Shown here piece by piece: positions 1 to 5,862 of a DNA stretch of 6,193 nt; position 1 is the first letter of the stretch, and each line of letters starts with the position of its first letter. The position numbers were made by a program, and so were the translations under genes. The stretch comes from Bacteroidales bacterium GP3. GTDB lineage: Bacteria; Bacteroidota; Bacteroidia; Bacteroidales; Muribaculaceae. Below the pieces are notes generated by a model, which was given only the letters and a program-made list of their open reading frames with translations, was not told where the DNA came from and did not search any database. Where the stretch lies: positions 1-6,193 of the forward strand of contig DAAK01000166.1 in NCBI GenBank assembly GCA_001701075.1, given 5' to 3'.

Positions 1-1633
1 ATATATGTTTGGCTATCAGATTGGGTATATGTATCTTCGCTATCTTATGTGGAATTATTCTGGTCGACAGAACGATGTCTCTTCTACAGGTGAAATTGAT
101 TATGGTAATTTCATTACCGGAATTAATCCACTAGACGACTGGATGCTGGGTCCGCAATCGAAGATGCCTCCTGAACTTGGCTCAGAAAATGAAGGCCGGA
201 ATGTCTATTGGTGCATTCCATTCATTTTTGGACTAATAGGTATTGTTTGGCTTTTTAGGGGGGCTCATACAGGTTTGGAGAAAAAGAGAATGCAGCGTAT
301 CGCTTGGATATCATTGGTGTTGTTCCTTATGACTGGCGTCGCTATCGTATTCTATCTGAATCAGAGCCCTGGCGAACCTCGGGAGCGGGACTATTCGTTT
401 ATGGGTAGCTTTTGCACTTTTGCCCTTTGGATATGCTTCGGTGTGCTTCTCCTGCTTCGAGCCTCTCGTCGCAAATGGGTGAGGGGAGTGGTATTGGTTG
501 CCGTTTGTGCGGTTCCTTTATGGATGTTTGCCGAAAATTATCGCGACCATGATCGGAGCTATCGCTCTGCAACCTTCGACTATGCCACTAATCTCCTTGA
601 GTCACTCGACGAGGATGCGATTTTATTTGTAGATGGCGACAATTATATCTTCCCTCTATGGTTCGCCCAGGAAGTGATGGGTGTGCGGAGGGACGTGACT
701 GTGATATGTAATGCCTACCTTGGCAGTGACTGGTATGTGTGCCAGCTGATGATTCCACGTTATGGTTATGATGGTGTGAGGATGACTGCTACTGAAGCGG
801 ATATTGCTTTAGGCAACTACAATATGGTGCGTTTCCCATCCGTGGAGTTAGACACGGTCCCTGCAATTGTCGCGCTCAGAAATATTTATGCTGATTTGTC
901 GCCGACTCCCTCCTTTGGTCATCGGTGGTTGACGATGGGGAAGGACTCTGCCGATTCGTGGACTTTCGACCTTCTTTCTGTTCCCGGCAAAGGAGCAGGG
1001 TCTCTTGCTGGACTCCGCGAGGTGGCAGAATTGGATATAGTAGCGACTAATGCAGCATCCAGATATCCGCGCCCTATATATTGGCATCAGAATCTTCAGA
1101 AAAATAAATATATAGGATTTTTTCCATATACTCGTCAGGCACTTTTCACTCGTAAGCTGACTCCTCTCGCTCCTGATTCAATCGTGCTTCTCGATGAGTC
1201 GCTCGACGCCCTTCCTAAGTTGCGTTGGGGAAATCTCGACCTTGCTCCATATCCGGGTGTCGATGTTTCATCGCAAGCATCAATTCAGCGTGCATCCCTT
1301 ATTCGATTGGCTGAATCCCTCACAGAGGCAGGTCGCCATGACCAGGCATTGCATGTAGCAAAATCTGCTTTAGTGCGCTATCCTTCAACGCTGATTCCTT
1401 TTACAATACGGCATCACATTGACAGTGCTTACTTCGAAGCCCGACAACTTGCAATGGTGTTGTCAACGTCGGGAAGAGCTCTCGGTGATACCGCAGCAAT
1501 CTCACTCGCAAGAAAAATTGAGATGGAGGATAGCCTTCGCTCCCTTGATTTCCGCCATTATCGTGAGTCTCTCCCACGCTGGCGTCGCTCGGCTCTTTCC
1601 CCCGACTCCCGCAACCACGCCATCCTCCCTTAG
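1..1633 (+). CDS. DUF2723 (GT117-like) multi-spanning membrane protein, 3' part
   Basis: C-terminal part of a large membrane protein of the Bacteroidota DUF2723 family; the reading frame is open at the left edge, so the true start lies upstream. Family members are roughly 1,000 residues, so about half is missing. Counting from the first Met in the window, the conserved stretch YLRYLMWNYSGRQND is at residues 10-24. Hydrophobic helices lie near 67-84, 99-118, 133-151 and 159-176, with the family motif PGEPRERDYSF (122-132) between helices two and three. A soluble, probably periplasmic domain follows, starting with the recognisable FVDGDNYIFPLWFAQEV (208-224). Residues of roughly 430-460 look like a TPR-type helix pair. 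The family is classed with protein O-mannosyltransferase-like enzymes, so a role in envelope or protein glycosylation is plausible, but the catalytic N-terminal half is outside the window. The stop is TAG at 1631-1633, and a strong terminator follows 90 bp later. Family assignment is firm; function is tentative. Confidence 0.9.
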   Translation, partial: YMFGYQIGYMYLRYLMWNYSGRQNDVSSTGEIDYGNFITGINPLDDWMLGPQSKMPPELGSENEGRNVYWCIPFIFGLIGIVWLFRGAHTGLEKKRMQRIAWISLVLFLMTGVAIVFYLNQSPGEPRERDYSFMGSFCTFALWICFGVLLLLRASRRKWVRGVVLVAVCAVPLWMFAENYRDHDRSYRSATFDYATNLLESLDEDAILFVDGDNYIFPLWFAQEVMGVRRDVTVICNAYLGSDWYVCQLMIPRYGYDGVRMTATEADIALGNYNMVRFPSVELDTVPAIVALRNIYADLSPTPSFGHRWLTMGKDSADSWTFDLLSVPGKGAGSLAGLREVAELDIVATNAASRYPRPIYWHQNLQKNKYIGFFPYTRQALFTRKLTPLAPDSIVLLDESLDALPKLRWGNLDLAPYPGVDVSSQASIQRASLIRLAESLTEAGRHDQALHVAKSALVRYPSTLIPFTIRHHIDSAYFEARQLAMVLSTSGRALGDTAAISLARKIEMEDSLRSLDFRHYRESLPRWRRSALSPDSRNHAILP

Positions 1634-1639
1634 CTCTGT

Positions 1640-1712
1640 CAGACCAGTCAGACTCGTCCGACATGTCCGACAAGTCCGACTCGCAAAACGCGCCACGCGC
1701 TACGCAAAACGC
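1640..1712. repeat. Nonamer tandem repeat plus paired CGCAAAACGC decamers
   Basis: Directly after the DUF2723 stop codon lie five 9-bp units (1640-1648 CAGACCAGT, 1649-1657 CAGACTCGT, 1658-1666 CCGACATGT, 1667-1675 CCGACAAGT, 1676-1684 CCGACTCGC). Two exact copies of CGCAAAACGC follow at 1682-1691 and 1703-1712. The part from 1667 to 1712 aligns without gaps to 4428-4473 inside the permease gene, at 38 of 46 positions by my count. This looks like a member of a dispersed small-repeat family lying in a 3' untranslated region. Its function is unknown. Confidence 0.85.
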
Positions 1713-1722
1713 ACAATACCCT

Positions 1723-1760
1723 AAAAGCTCAATTTTCGTTTGCGAAAGTTGAGCTTTTTT
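1723..1760 (+). terminator. Intrinsic terminator of the DUF2723 gene
   Basis: A 16-bp stem with one U-G wobble pairs 1723-1738 with 1743-1758 around a TTTG loop (1739-1742), and a run of six T ends it (1755-1760). The 5' arm begins with an A run, so the hairpin is close to symmetrical and could also act on the other strand. Its loop coincides with the -33 box of the next promoter. Confidence 0.92.
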
Positions 1761-1770
1761 ATTAATTTTG
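1739..1770 (+). promoter_or_regulatory. Bacteroides-type promoter of the thiamine-uptake operon
   Basis: TTTG at 1739-1742 and TAATTTTG at 1763-1770 are separated by 20 bp, an exact fit to the Bacteroides primary sigma factor consensus (TTTG, 19-21 bp, TAnnTTTG). Transcription should start a few bases downstream, near 1774-1778, giving a leader of about 105-110 nt that holds the whole TPP aptamer. The -33 box is the loop of the preceding terminator hairpin. Confidence 0.82.
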
Positions 1771-1775
1771 CACCC

Positions 1776-1791
1776 GCATTCTCCCGAATGC
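1776..1791 (+). other. Small hairpin at the 5' end of the operon leader
   Basis: GCATTC (1776-1781) and GAATGC (1786-1791) form a perfect 6-bp stem around a TCCC loop, at or next to the predicted transcript 5' end and 9 nt before the riboswitch P1 helix. It has no U run and is too short to be a terminator. A 5'-stabilising role is possible but only inferred. Confidence 0.5.
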
Positions 1792-1800
1792 TATATAAAT

Positions 1801-1880
1801 TTCAATTTAGGGGTGCCGTAAGGCTGAGAACAAACCCTCTGAACTTGACCCGGTTAATGCCGGCGTAAGAAAAATTTGAA
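1801..1880 (+). promoter_or_regulatory. TPP riboswitch (THI element)
   Basis: The conserved core of the thiamine pyrophosphate aptamer is present in order: GGGGTGCC (1810-1817), GGCTGAGA (1822-1829), ACCCTCTGAA (1834-1843), then the P4/P5 arm with CCGG (1850-1853), the TTAATG loop and CCGGCGTAAG (1860-1869). P3 is minimal: GCC and GGC closed by a GTAA tetraloop. P1 can be drawn as 1801-1808 paired with 1872-1880 with T1875 bulged. The aptamer ends 3 nt before the receptor ATG and no terminator hairpin lies between, so TPP-bound P1 closure most likely blocks ribosome entry (translational control). Confidence 0.97.
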
Positions 1881-1883
1881 GAC

Positions 1884-4133
1884 ATGAAAAAGCCTTTCTC
1901 ATGGAGTGCCGCCATTATATGTATGGCCGTTCTCCCGGCTTCGGCAGGCAATGCCGGAGACTCAATGCTCGTAGAGAGCCTCGACAGTATTATAACCCAT
2001 TTGGAAGCCGTAGAAGTGACGGCAAACCGTGCCGGAGTAAAGACTCCTGTGGCCTTCACCAACGTCTCGGCAAAGGAAATTGCAAAGAGCAACGATGGTC
2101 GCGATATCCCGTCACTCCTCGAAATGACCCCTTCTATCATCTCAACAAGCGACGCCGGAGCCGGAATTGGTTACAGCAGCTTACGTGTGCGTGGCACTGA
2201 TGGTTCCCGTATCAATATCACGGCCAACGGTGTCCCTATCAACGATAGTGAAAGCCACAATGTATATTGGGTCAATATGCCGGATCTTGCGTCATCACTC
2301 AATGACATTCAGATTCAACGCGGTGCAGGTACTTCTACCAATGGTGCTGGTGCTTTCGGCGCCTCTATCAATATGCTGACCGATTATCCTGCCACCGAAC
2401 GTTCTGCAATGGTGTCCGCTTCCTATGGCTCTTTCAACTCTAATAGGGAGACTGTTAAGGTCTCATCAGGTCTCTTCGGCGACCATTGGAGCGTTGATGC
2501 CCGTATCAGTCATATCGGTTCTGACGGATACATCGATCGCGCTTTCTCCCAGCTTTGGAGCTATATGGGCCAACTTGCTTATCGTTCAGACAATACCACT
2601 CTTCGTCTGCTCGCATTTGGCGGAAAGGAACGCACTTATATGGCATGGGACTATGCTTCAAAAGAAGAGATGGAGGAATATGGTCGTCGCTACAATCCAT
2701 GTGGAAAATATACTGCATCTGATGGTTCCACTGCCTTCTATTCGGATCAGTGCGACAATTTCACACAGCATCATTTCCAACTTCTCCTTAATCAGTATAT
2801 AGGCCAATATGTGACTCTCAACGCCACTCTCCATTATACAAAAGGTGATGGCTACTACGACCAGTATAAGACAAAACGCACGTTAGCAGAATATGGTCTC
2901 GCTCCATTCCTTGATTCGGAGGGTAATCTTGTGAAGAAATCCGACCTCATTCGTCTGAAATTCAATGACAATGACTTCGGTGGAGGAATGGTGAATGTAA
3001 GATATCAGAAAGATGCTCTGACTTTGGTAGGTGGTGGAGCTGCCAACTGGCATCGGGGCAACCATTTCGGAAAGGTGAAATGGGTTCGCAATTTCATTGG
3101 TGCTATCGATCCCCTTCAGGAATATTATAGTAACACAGGGCGAAAGTTTGACTCCAACGTCTTCTTACGTGGCGACTATACATTTGGTTCCGATTTTTCG
3201 GCTTATGCTGACCTTCAATACCGACATATCGACTATTCGATTTGTGGCATAAGCGACAATTATGACTGGAATATCGACGGTATGGGGATTCTCGATTTAA
3301 AGCGTAGTTGGGATTTCTTCAATCCGAAAGTTGGTGTTTCATACAACGATGGTGGCCATCGTGCCTATGCTTCCTGGAGCGTTGCACATAAGGAGCCGAC
3401 TCGCGATAATTTCACCGATAGCGATCCTGAGCATTATCCAGTGGCAGAACGTATGTTTGATTACGAGGCCGGTTATTCATATGGCACTTCACTTTTCAAT
3501 GTCGGTGCTGGACTATATTATATGGATTATAAGGATCAATTGGTCGTTACTGGAGAACTTTCCGATACTGGCAATGCCATCAGTGTAAATGTCCCGAAAT
3601 CATACCGTATGGGTATTGAGCTTCAAGGTGCTTTGCGACCTGTGAGCTGGTTTGACTGGCAAATTAATGCCACTCTTTCACGCAACCGCATCAAAAACTT
3701 CACAGAATATATCTATGAAGATGAATGGACCAATCCAATCTCAATAGATTGTGGCGACACTCCTATAGCTTTCTCTCCAGATTTTATCCTCCACAATGCT
3801 TTCAATTTTAATGTAAAAGGTTTTGAGGCATCTCTGATGAGCAGATATGTGTCAAGCCAGTATATGAATAATGCGCGTAGTGAAGAGGCAAAACTCGAAT
3901 CTTACTTCGTTTCCGATCTTGCATTGGCATATACATTTAAGAAAATATCCGGCATGAAGGATCTTCGTGTAGGAGTGACCATATATAATCTCTTCAACGA
4001 GAAATATTGCAACAACGGATATTCTGGAGCAGGCTATTATCTTGAAGACGGCAAACCCGTAATCTACCGCTACGCCGGCTTCGCGGCCCAAGCCACAACC
4101 AATGTCCTCGCTACCGTCACCCTCTCCTTCTAA
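1884..4133 (+). CDS. TonB-dependent outer-membrane receptor, probable thiamine receptor
   Basis: A 749-residue TonB-dependent receptor. It starts with a signal peptide (MKK, hydrophobic core 8-17, likely cleavage after ASA at 21). A TonB-box-like stretch EAVEVTA is at 41-47. The plug domain spans about 50-165 and carries the typical VRGTDGSRINITANGVPIND and IQIQRGAGTSTNGAGAFGASINM signatures. A 22-strand type beta-barrel follows and ends in the expected terminal Phe (TVTLSF). There is no SusC-type carboxypeptidase-like N-terminal extension and no SusD partner, so it resembles classical vitamin/siderophore receptors rather than glycan importers. The TPP riboswitch immediately upstream and the PnuC-family permease downstream point to thiamine or a thiamine derivative as substrate (the Omp-thi class known in Bacteroidota). 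The substrate is inferred from context, not from binding residues. The mature protein has five Cys, including C273 and C290 in a probable extracellular loop. The ATG at 1884 fits the signal peptide and riboswitch; no Shine-Dalgarno is visible. Confidence 0.94.
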   Translation: MKKPFSWSAAIICMAVLPASAGNAGDSMLVESLDSIITHLEAVEVTANRAGVKTPVAFTNVSAKEIAKSNDGRDIPSLLEMTPSIISTSDAGAGIGYSSLRVRGTDGSRINITANGVPINDSESHNVYWVNMPDLASSLNDIQIQRGAGTSTNGAGAFGASINMLTDYPATERSAMVSASYGSFNSNRETVKVSSGLFGDHWSVDARISHIGSDGYIDRAFSQLWSYMGQLAYRSDNTTLRLLAFGGKERTYMAWDYASKEEMEEYGRRYNPCGKYTASDGSTAFYSDQCDNFTQHHFQLLLNQYIGQYVTLNATLHYTKGDGYYDQYKTKRTLAEYGLAPFLDSEGNLVKKSDLIRLKFNDNDFGGGMVNVRYQKDALTLVGGGAANWHRGNHFGKVKWVRNFIGAIDPLQEYYSNTGRKFDSNVFLRGDYTFGSDFSAYADLQYRHIDYSICGISDNYDWNIDGMGILDLKRSWDFFNPKVGVSYNDGGHRAYASWSVAHKEPTRDNFTDSDPEHYPVAERMFDYEAGYSYGTSLFNVGAGLYYMDYKDQLVVTGELSDTGNAISVNVPKSYRMGIELQGALRPVSWFDWQINATLSRNRIKNFTEYIYEDEWTNPISIDCGDTPIAFSPDFILHNAFNFNVKGFEASLMSRYVSSQYMNNARSEEAKLESYFVSDLALAYTFKKISGMKDLRVGVTIYNLFNEKYCNNGYSGAGYYLEDGKPVIYRYAGFAAQATTNVLATVTLSF

Positions 4134-4156
4134 TATTTAATAATCAGAAATTATCA

Positions 4157-4184
4157 TTGATCGTTGATCGTTAATCGTTGATCG
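4157..4184 (+). repeat. Four heptamer repeats (TTGATCG) before the permease gene
   Basis: Four tandem 7-bp units, TTGATCG, TTGATCG, TTAATCG and TTGATCG, end 5 nt before the permease ATG at 4190 and fill half of the 56-nt gap after the receptor gene. They occupy the ribosome-binding region, and no Shine-Dalgarno motif is present. A TTG inside the fourth unit (4178) is in frame with the permease but is a less likely start than the ATG. Confidence 0.85.
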
Positions 4185-4189
4185 TTGCC

Positions 4190-4828
4190 ATGCCTTGGGA
4201 TAAAATCTTAGAAATACTCGGCTTCTCAGTTGGCCTACTATATCTTTGGTGGGAATACCACGCCGACTGGAAACTTTGGTATGCCTCTATGGTCATGCCG
4301 GCAATCTCCATGTGGATCTACTTCAGCAAAGGAATCTATGCCGACTTTGCCATCAACATCTACTATCTTGTCATAGCCATCTATGGCTACATAGTCTGGA
4401 CCCGAGGCAATCGCAAGTCAAAGCAGTCCGACTCGTCCGACTCGCAAAACGCAGAACGCACCACGCAAAATGCAACTCTCCCCATCTCCAATATTCCCCC
4501 ACGCATGCTCGCTGCATGCGTGGCGGTCTTCATTGCATTATGGGTAGGTCTATATCTAATCTTGAATTATCTGACCGATAGCACTGTCCCAATCCCCGAT
4601 GCTTTCACAACGGCCCTAAGTATCGTAGGCATGTGGATGCTCGCACGCAAATATCTGCAGCAATGGATAGCTTGGATTCTGGTCGATGCTGTCTGCACAG
4701 TGCTGTATTGGTATAAAGGAATCCCTCTCTATGCCATCCTCTATGCCCTCTATACTATCATTGCCTTCTTCGGCTATCGCAAATGGCTCCGCCTGATGCA
4801 CTCAAGATCCGATAATCAGGAGGGCTAA
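4190..4828 (+). CDS. pnuT: PnuC-family transporter, probable thiamine permease PnuT
   Basis: A 212-residue inner-membrane protein of the PnuC family, whose members facilitate uptake of vitamin-type substrates (nicotinamide riboside, thiamine, riboflavin) and rely on intracellular phosphorylation for trapping. About seven hydrophobic helices are visible. The N-terminal EILGFSVGLLYLWWEYHADW and the C-terminal FFGYRKWLRL fit the family. Databases may label it PnuC; PnuT (thiamine) is preferred because it is the second gene of a TPP-riboswitch operon behind a TonB receptor. The ATG at 4190 is chosen over an in-frame TTG at 4178 that lies inside the heptamer repeats. The gene starts 56 nt after the receptor stop, with no promoter or terminator seen between, so it is probably cotranscribed. 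Oddity: residues 80-96 (SDSSDSQNAERTTQNAT), a hydrophilic loop after the third helix, are encoded by a copy of the dispersed repeat found at 1667-1712. The 3' end overlaps the convergent EamA gene by 27 bp. Confidence 0.87.
   Translation: MPWDKILEILGFSVGLLYLWWEYHADWKLWYASMVMPAISMWIYFSKGIYADFAINIYYLVIAIYGYIVWTRGNRKSKQSDSSDSQNAERTTQNATLPISNIPPRMLAACVAVFIALWVGLYLILNYLTDSTVPIPDAFTTALSIVGMWMLARKYLQQWIAWILVDAVCTVLYWYKGIPLYAILYALYTIIAFFGYRKWLRLMHSRSDNQEG
4428..4473 (+). repeat. Dispersed repeat copy inside the permease coding sequence
   Basis: Two nonamers (CCGACTCGT, CCGACTCGC) and two decamers (CGCAAAACGC at 4443-4452, CGCAAAATGC at 4464-4473) reproduce, at identical spacing, the repeat at 1667-1712. 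I count 38 of 46 identical positions without gaps, including a 16-base exact run. Here it is in frame and encodes a polar loop rich in Ser, Asp, Asn, Gln and Thr. Confidence 0.85.
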
Positions 4829-5677
4829 GCTGACAAGCAGGATTCCAAGATCGACGAGTTTTGTCTTGATATTCTTCTCATGCAATACAAGCACACCATA
4901 GAAGAAGGGTATCAACACACTGCCGCGACGTATCATAGAGACTATCGAAATCATTGACCCCGCTTCCGACAATGAATAGAAATATGCTAAATCAGCGCCC
5001 GTAAGGAATACCGATATTCCGATAATGGCCCACTTCCAATGGAATGGAGTGGAACTCTGTTTATGAAGTTTTAGCAATATCAGCACTGCTACACTCATCA
5101 TCCCTAACTGATAAAGTGAATACCAGCTTTGCACCATCAAAGGCTGAAACCTGGTCAAAAGGTACTTGTCATATAGTGCGCTGACAGCTCCAAGTGCTGT
5201 CGCCCCTACCGACATCCAGAGCCACTTGCTATGCTTAAATGAAAATCCCTCCTTCGATCCTACGCGACTTATCATGAATAATGATGCAAATCCTAATAGA
5301 ATGCCACACCACTGTATGAAATTCAATTGCTCCCCGAATATCAGCAAGGCTCCTACTAATACCATGACAGGACGCGATGCATTGATCGGCCCTTGAATCG
5401 TCAAAGGGAGATGCTTTATGGCAAAATATCCAAGGATCCACGAGGAAAGGACAATCACTGATTTAGTGGCTATCAGAAGATGACCAGTCAACCCTTCCCC
5501 AGGTCCCATGCCTCCATGTGTGATACACTCAATCAGCACCGGACTCATTAGTAATGTACCGAAGAGTGTGTTAAACCACAACACAATCGGTACATTATTG
5601 TCCTTCAGTGAGATTTTCTTCATTACATCATAAAATCCCAGCCCTATTGCTGATATCAGTGCAAAAATTATCCACAT
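4802..5677 (-). CDS. EamA/DMT-superfamily transporter
   Basis: A 291-residue integral membrane protein with the ten-helix, two-repeat architecture of the EamA (drug/metabolite transporter) family. The first repeat covers about residues 3-136 and contains LPLTIQGPINASRPVMVLVGALLIFGEQ (about 90-117), the usual helix-4/5 signature with its acidic GE. The second repeat covers about 150-290 and shows the parallel SIVSMIRRGSVLIPFFYGVLVLHEK near its end. Length and hydropathy are normal for the family. Substrates range from amino acids and nucleosides to drugs, and the sequence does not identify this one. It is transcribed towards the thiamine operon and overlaps the permease gene by 27 bp at the 3' ends, so no intergenic terminator separates them. 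It is divergent from the ABC gene. The ATG at 5677 is preceded by an A/T-rich stretch without Shine-Dalgarno, and I find no consensus promoter on this strand. No functional tie to thiamine is evident. Confidence 0.92.
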   Translation of the reverse strand: MWIIFALISAIGLGFYDVMKKISLKDNNVPIVLWFNTLFGTLLMSPVLIECITHGGMGPGEGLTGHLLIATKSVIVLSSWILGYFAIKHLPLTIQGPINASRPVMVLVGALLIFGEQLNFIQWCGILLGFASLFMISRVGSKEGFSFKHSKWLWMSVGATALGAVSALYDKYLLTRFQPLMVQSWYSLYQLGMMSVAVLILLKLHKQSSTPFHWKWAIIGISVFLTGADLAYFYSLSEAGSMISIVSMIRRGSVLIPFFYGVLVLHEKNIKTKLVDLGILLVSLALLIIGS

Positions 5678-5698
5678 TTTGTCAAAAAAATTTTGTCA
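5676..5698. repeat. Pair of ATTTTGTCA direct repeats
   Basis: ATTTTGTCA occurs at 5676-5684 and again at 5690-5698, a 14-bp period. The first copy overlaps the EamA start codon and the second contains the -33 box of the ABC promoter. It could be a regulator site or chance in an A/T-rich stretch. Confidence 0.5.
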
Positions 5699-5722
5699 GT
5701 TCGAAAATTTCCATTACCTTTG
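5692..5722 (+). promoter_or_regulatory. Bacteroides-type promoter of the ABC transporter operon
   Basis: TTTG at 5692-5695 and TACCTTTG at 5715-5722 are 19 bp apart, an exact consensus match for the Bacteroides primary sigma factor. The start of transcription should fall near 5726-5730, inside the dyad that follows, leaving a leader of about 125 nt before the ATG at 5853. Confidence 0.82.
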
Positions 5723-5723
5723 C

Positions 5724-5747
5724 AGTGTATTAGTACGCTATTACACT
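5724..5747. promoter_or_regulatory. Dyad, candidate operator of a GntR/YtrA-type repressor
   Basis: AGTGTA-T-TAG (5724-5733) and CTA-T-TACACT (5738-5747) form an inverted repeat with nine matching pairs, one T-T mismatch and a TACG centre. It begins 2 bp after the -7 box, covering the expected transcription start, where a bound repressor would block initiation. The half-sites AGTGTA/TACACT, 12 bp apart here, resemble what I recall for Bacillus YtrA, a GntR-family repressor of ABC transporter genes. As RNA it could also fold into a hairpin. The regulator gene is not in the window. Confidence 0.6.
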
Positions 5748-5841
5748 AATGTTGAAATTTTCTTCAATATTTCTGTTACATTTTAGTGCTTTCTTGCGTC
5801 TAATACACATAGTATATAACAACTCTGACAATTTAATTACG

Positions 5842-5862
5842 CATTATGCATTATGAATTATG
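5842..5862 (+). repeat. Heptamer repeats carrying the ABC gene start codon
   Basis: CATTATG (5842-5848), CATTATG (5849-5855) and AATTATG (5856-5862) are three tandem 7-bp units, followed by a partial CATTG. Each unit ends in ATG. Because the period is seven, the three ATGs lie in three different frames, and only the middle one (5853) opens the ABC gene. Confidence 0.8.

Noticed and set aside
1640..1712. CRISPR-like array
   Set aside because: Units are 9 bp and contiguous with no spacers of CRISPR size, and no cas genes are present.
1419..1724. Overlapping frame whose end translates to a repeated VRxVR peptide, with a similar peptide in another frame at 4246-4581
   Set aside because: The repeated peptide comes only from the nonamer DNA repeat; both frames mostly shadow the real DUF2723 and permease genes and have no recognisable domain.
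1884..4133. SusC-type glycan receptor or siderophore receptor
   Set aside because: There is no carboxypeptidase-like N-terminal domain and no SusD partner; the TPP riboswitch and PnuC-family neighbour favour thiamine over iron.
4178..4189. TTG at 4178 as the permease start
   Set aside because: It lies inside the heptamer array and adds only four residues; the ATG at 4190 gives a normal PnuC-family N terminus.
5662..5760. Minus-strand consensus promoter for the EamA gene
   Set aside because: No CAAAnnTA (the reverse of TAnnTTTG) with a properly spaced CAAA was found; CAAAAATTA at 5662-5670 is inside the gene and does not fit.
5777..5784. TACATTTT as a second -7 box for the ABC gene
   Set aside because: It misses the final G and has no TTTG at 19-21 bp upstream.
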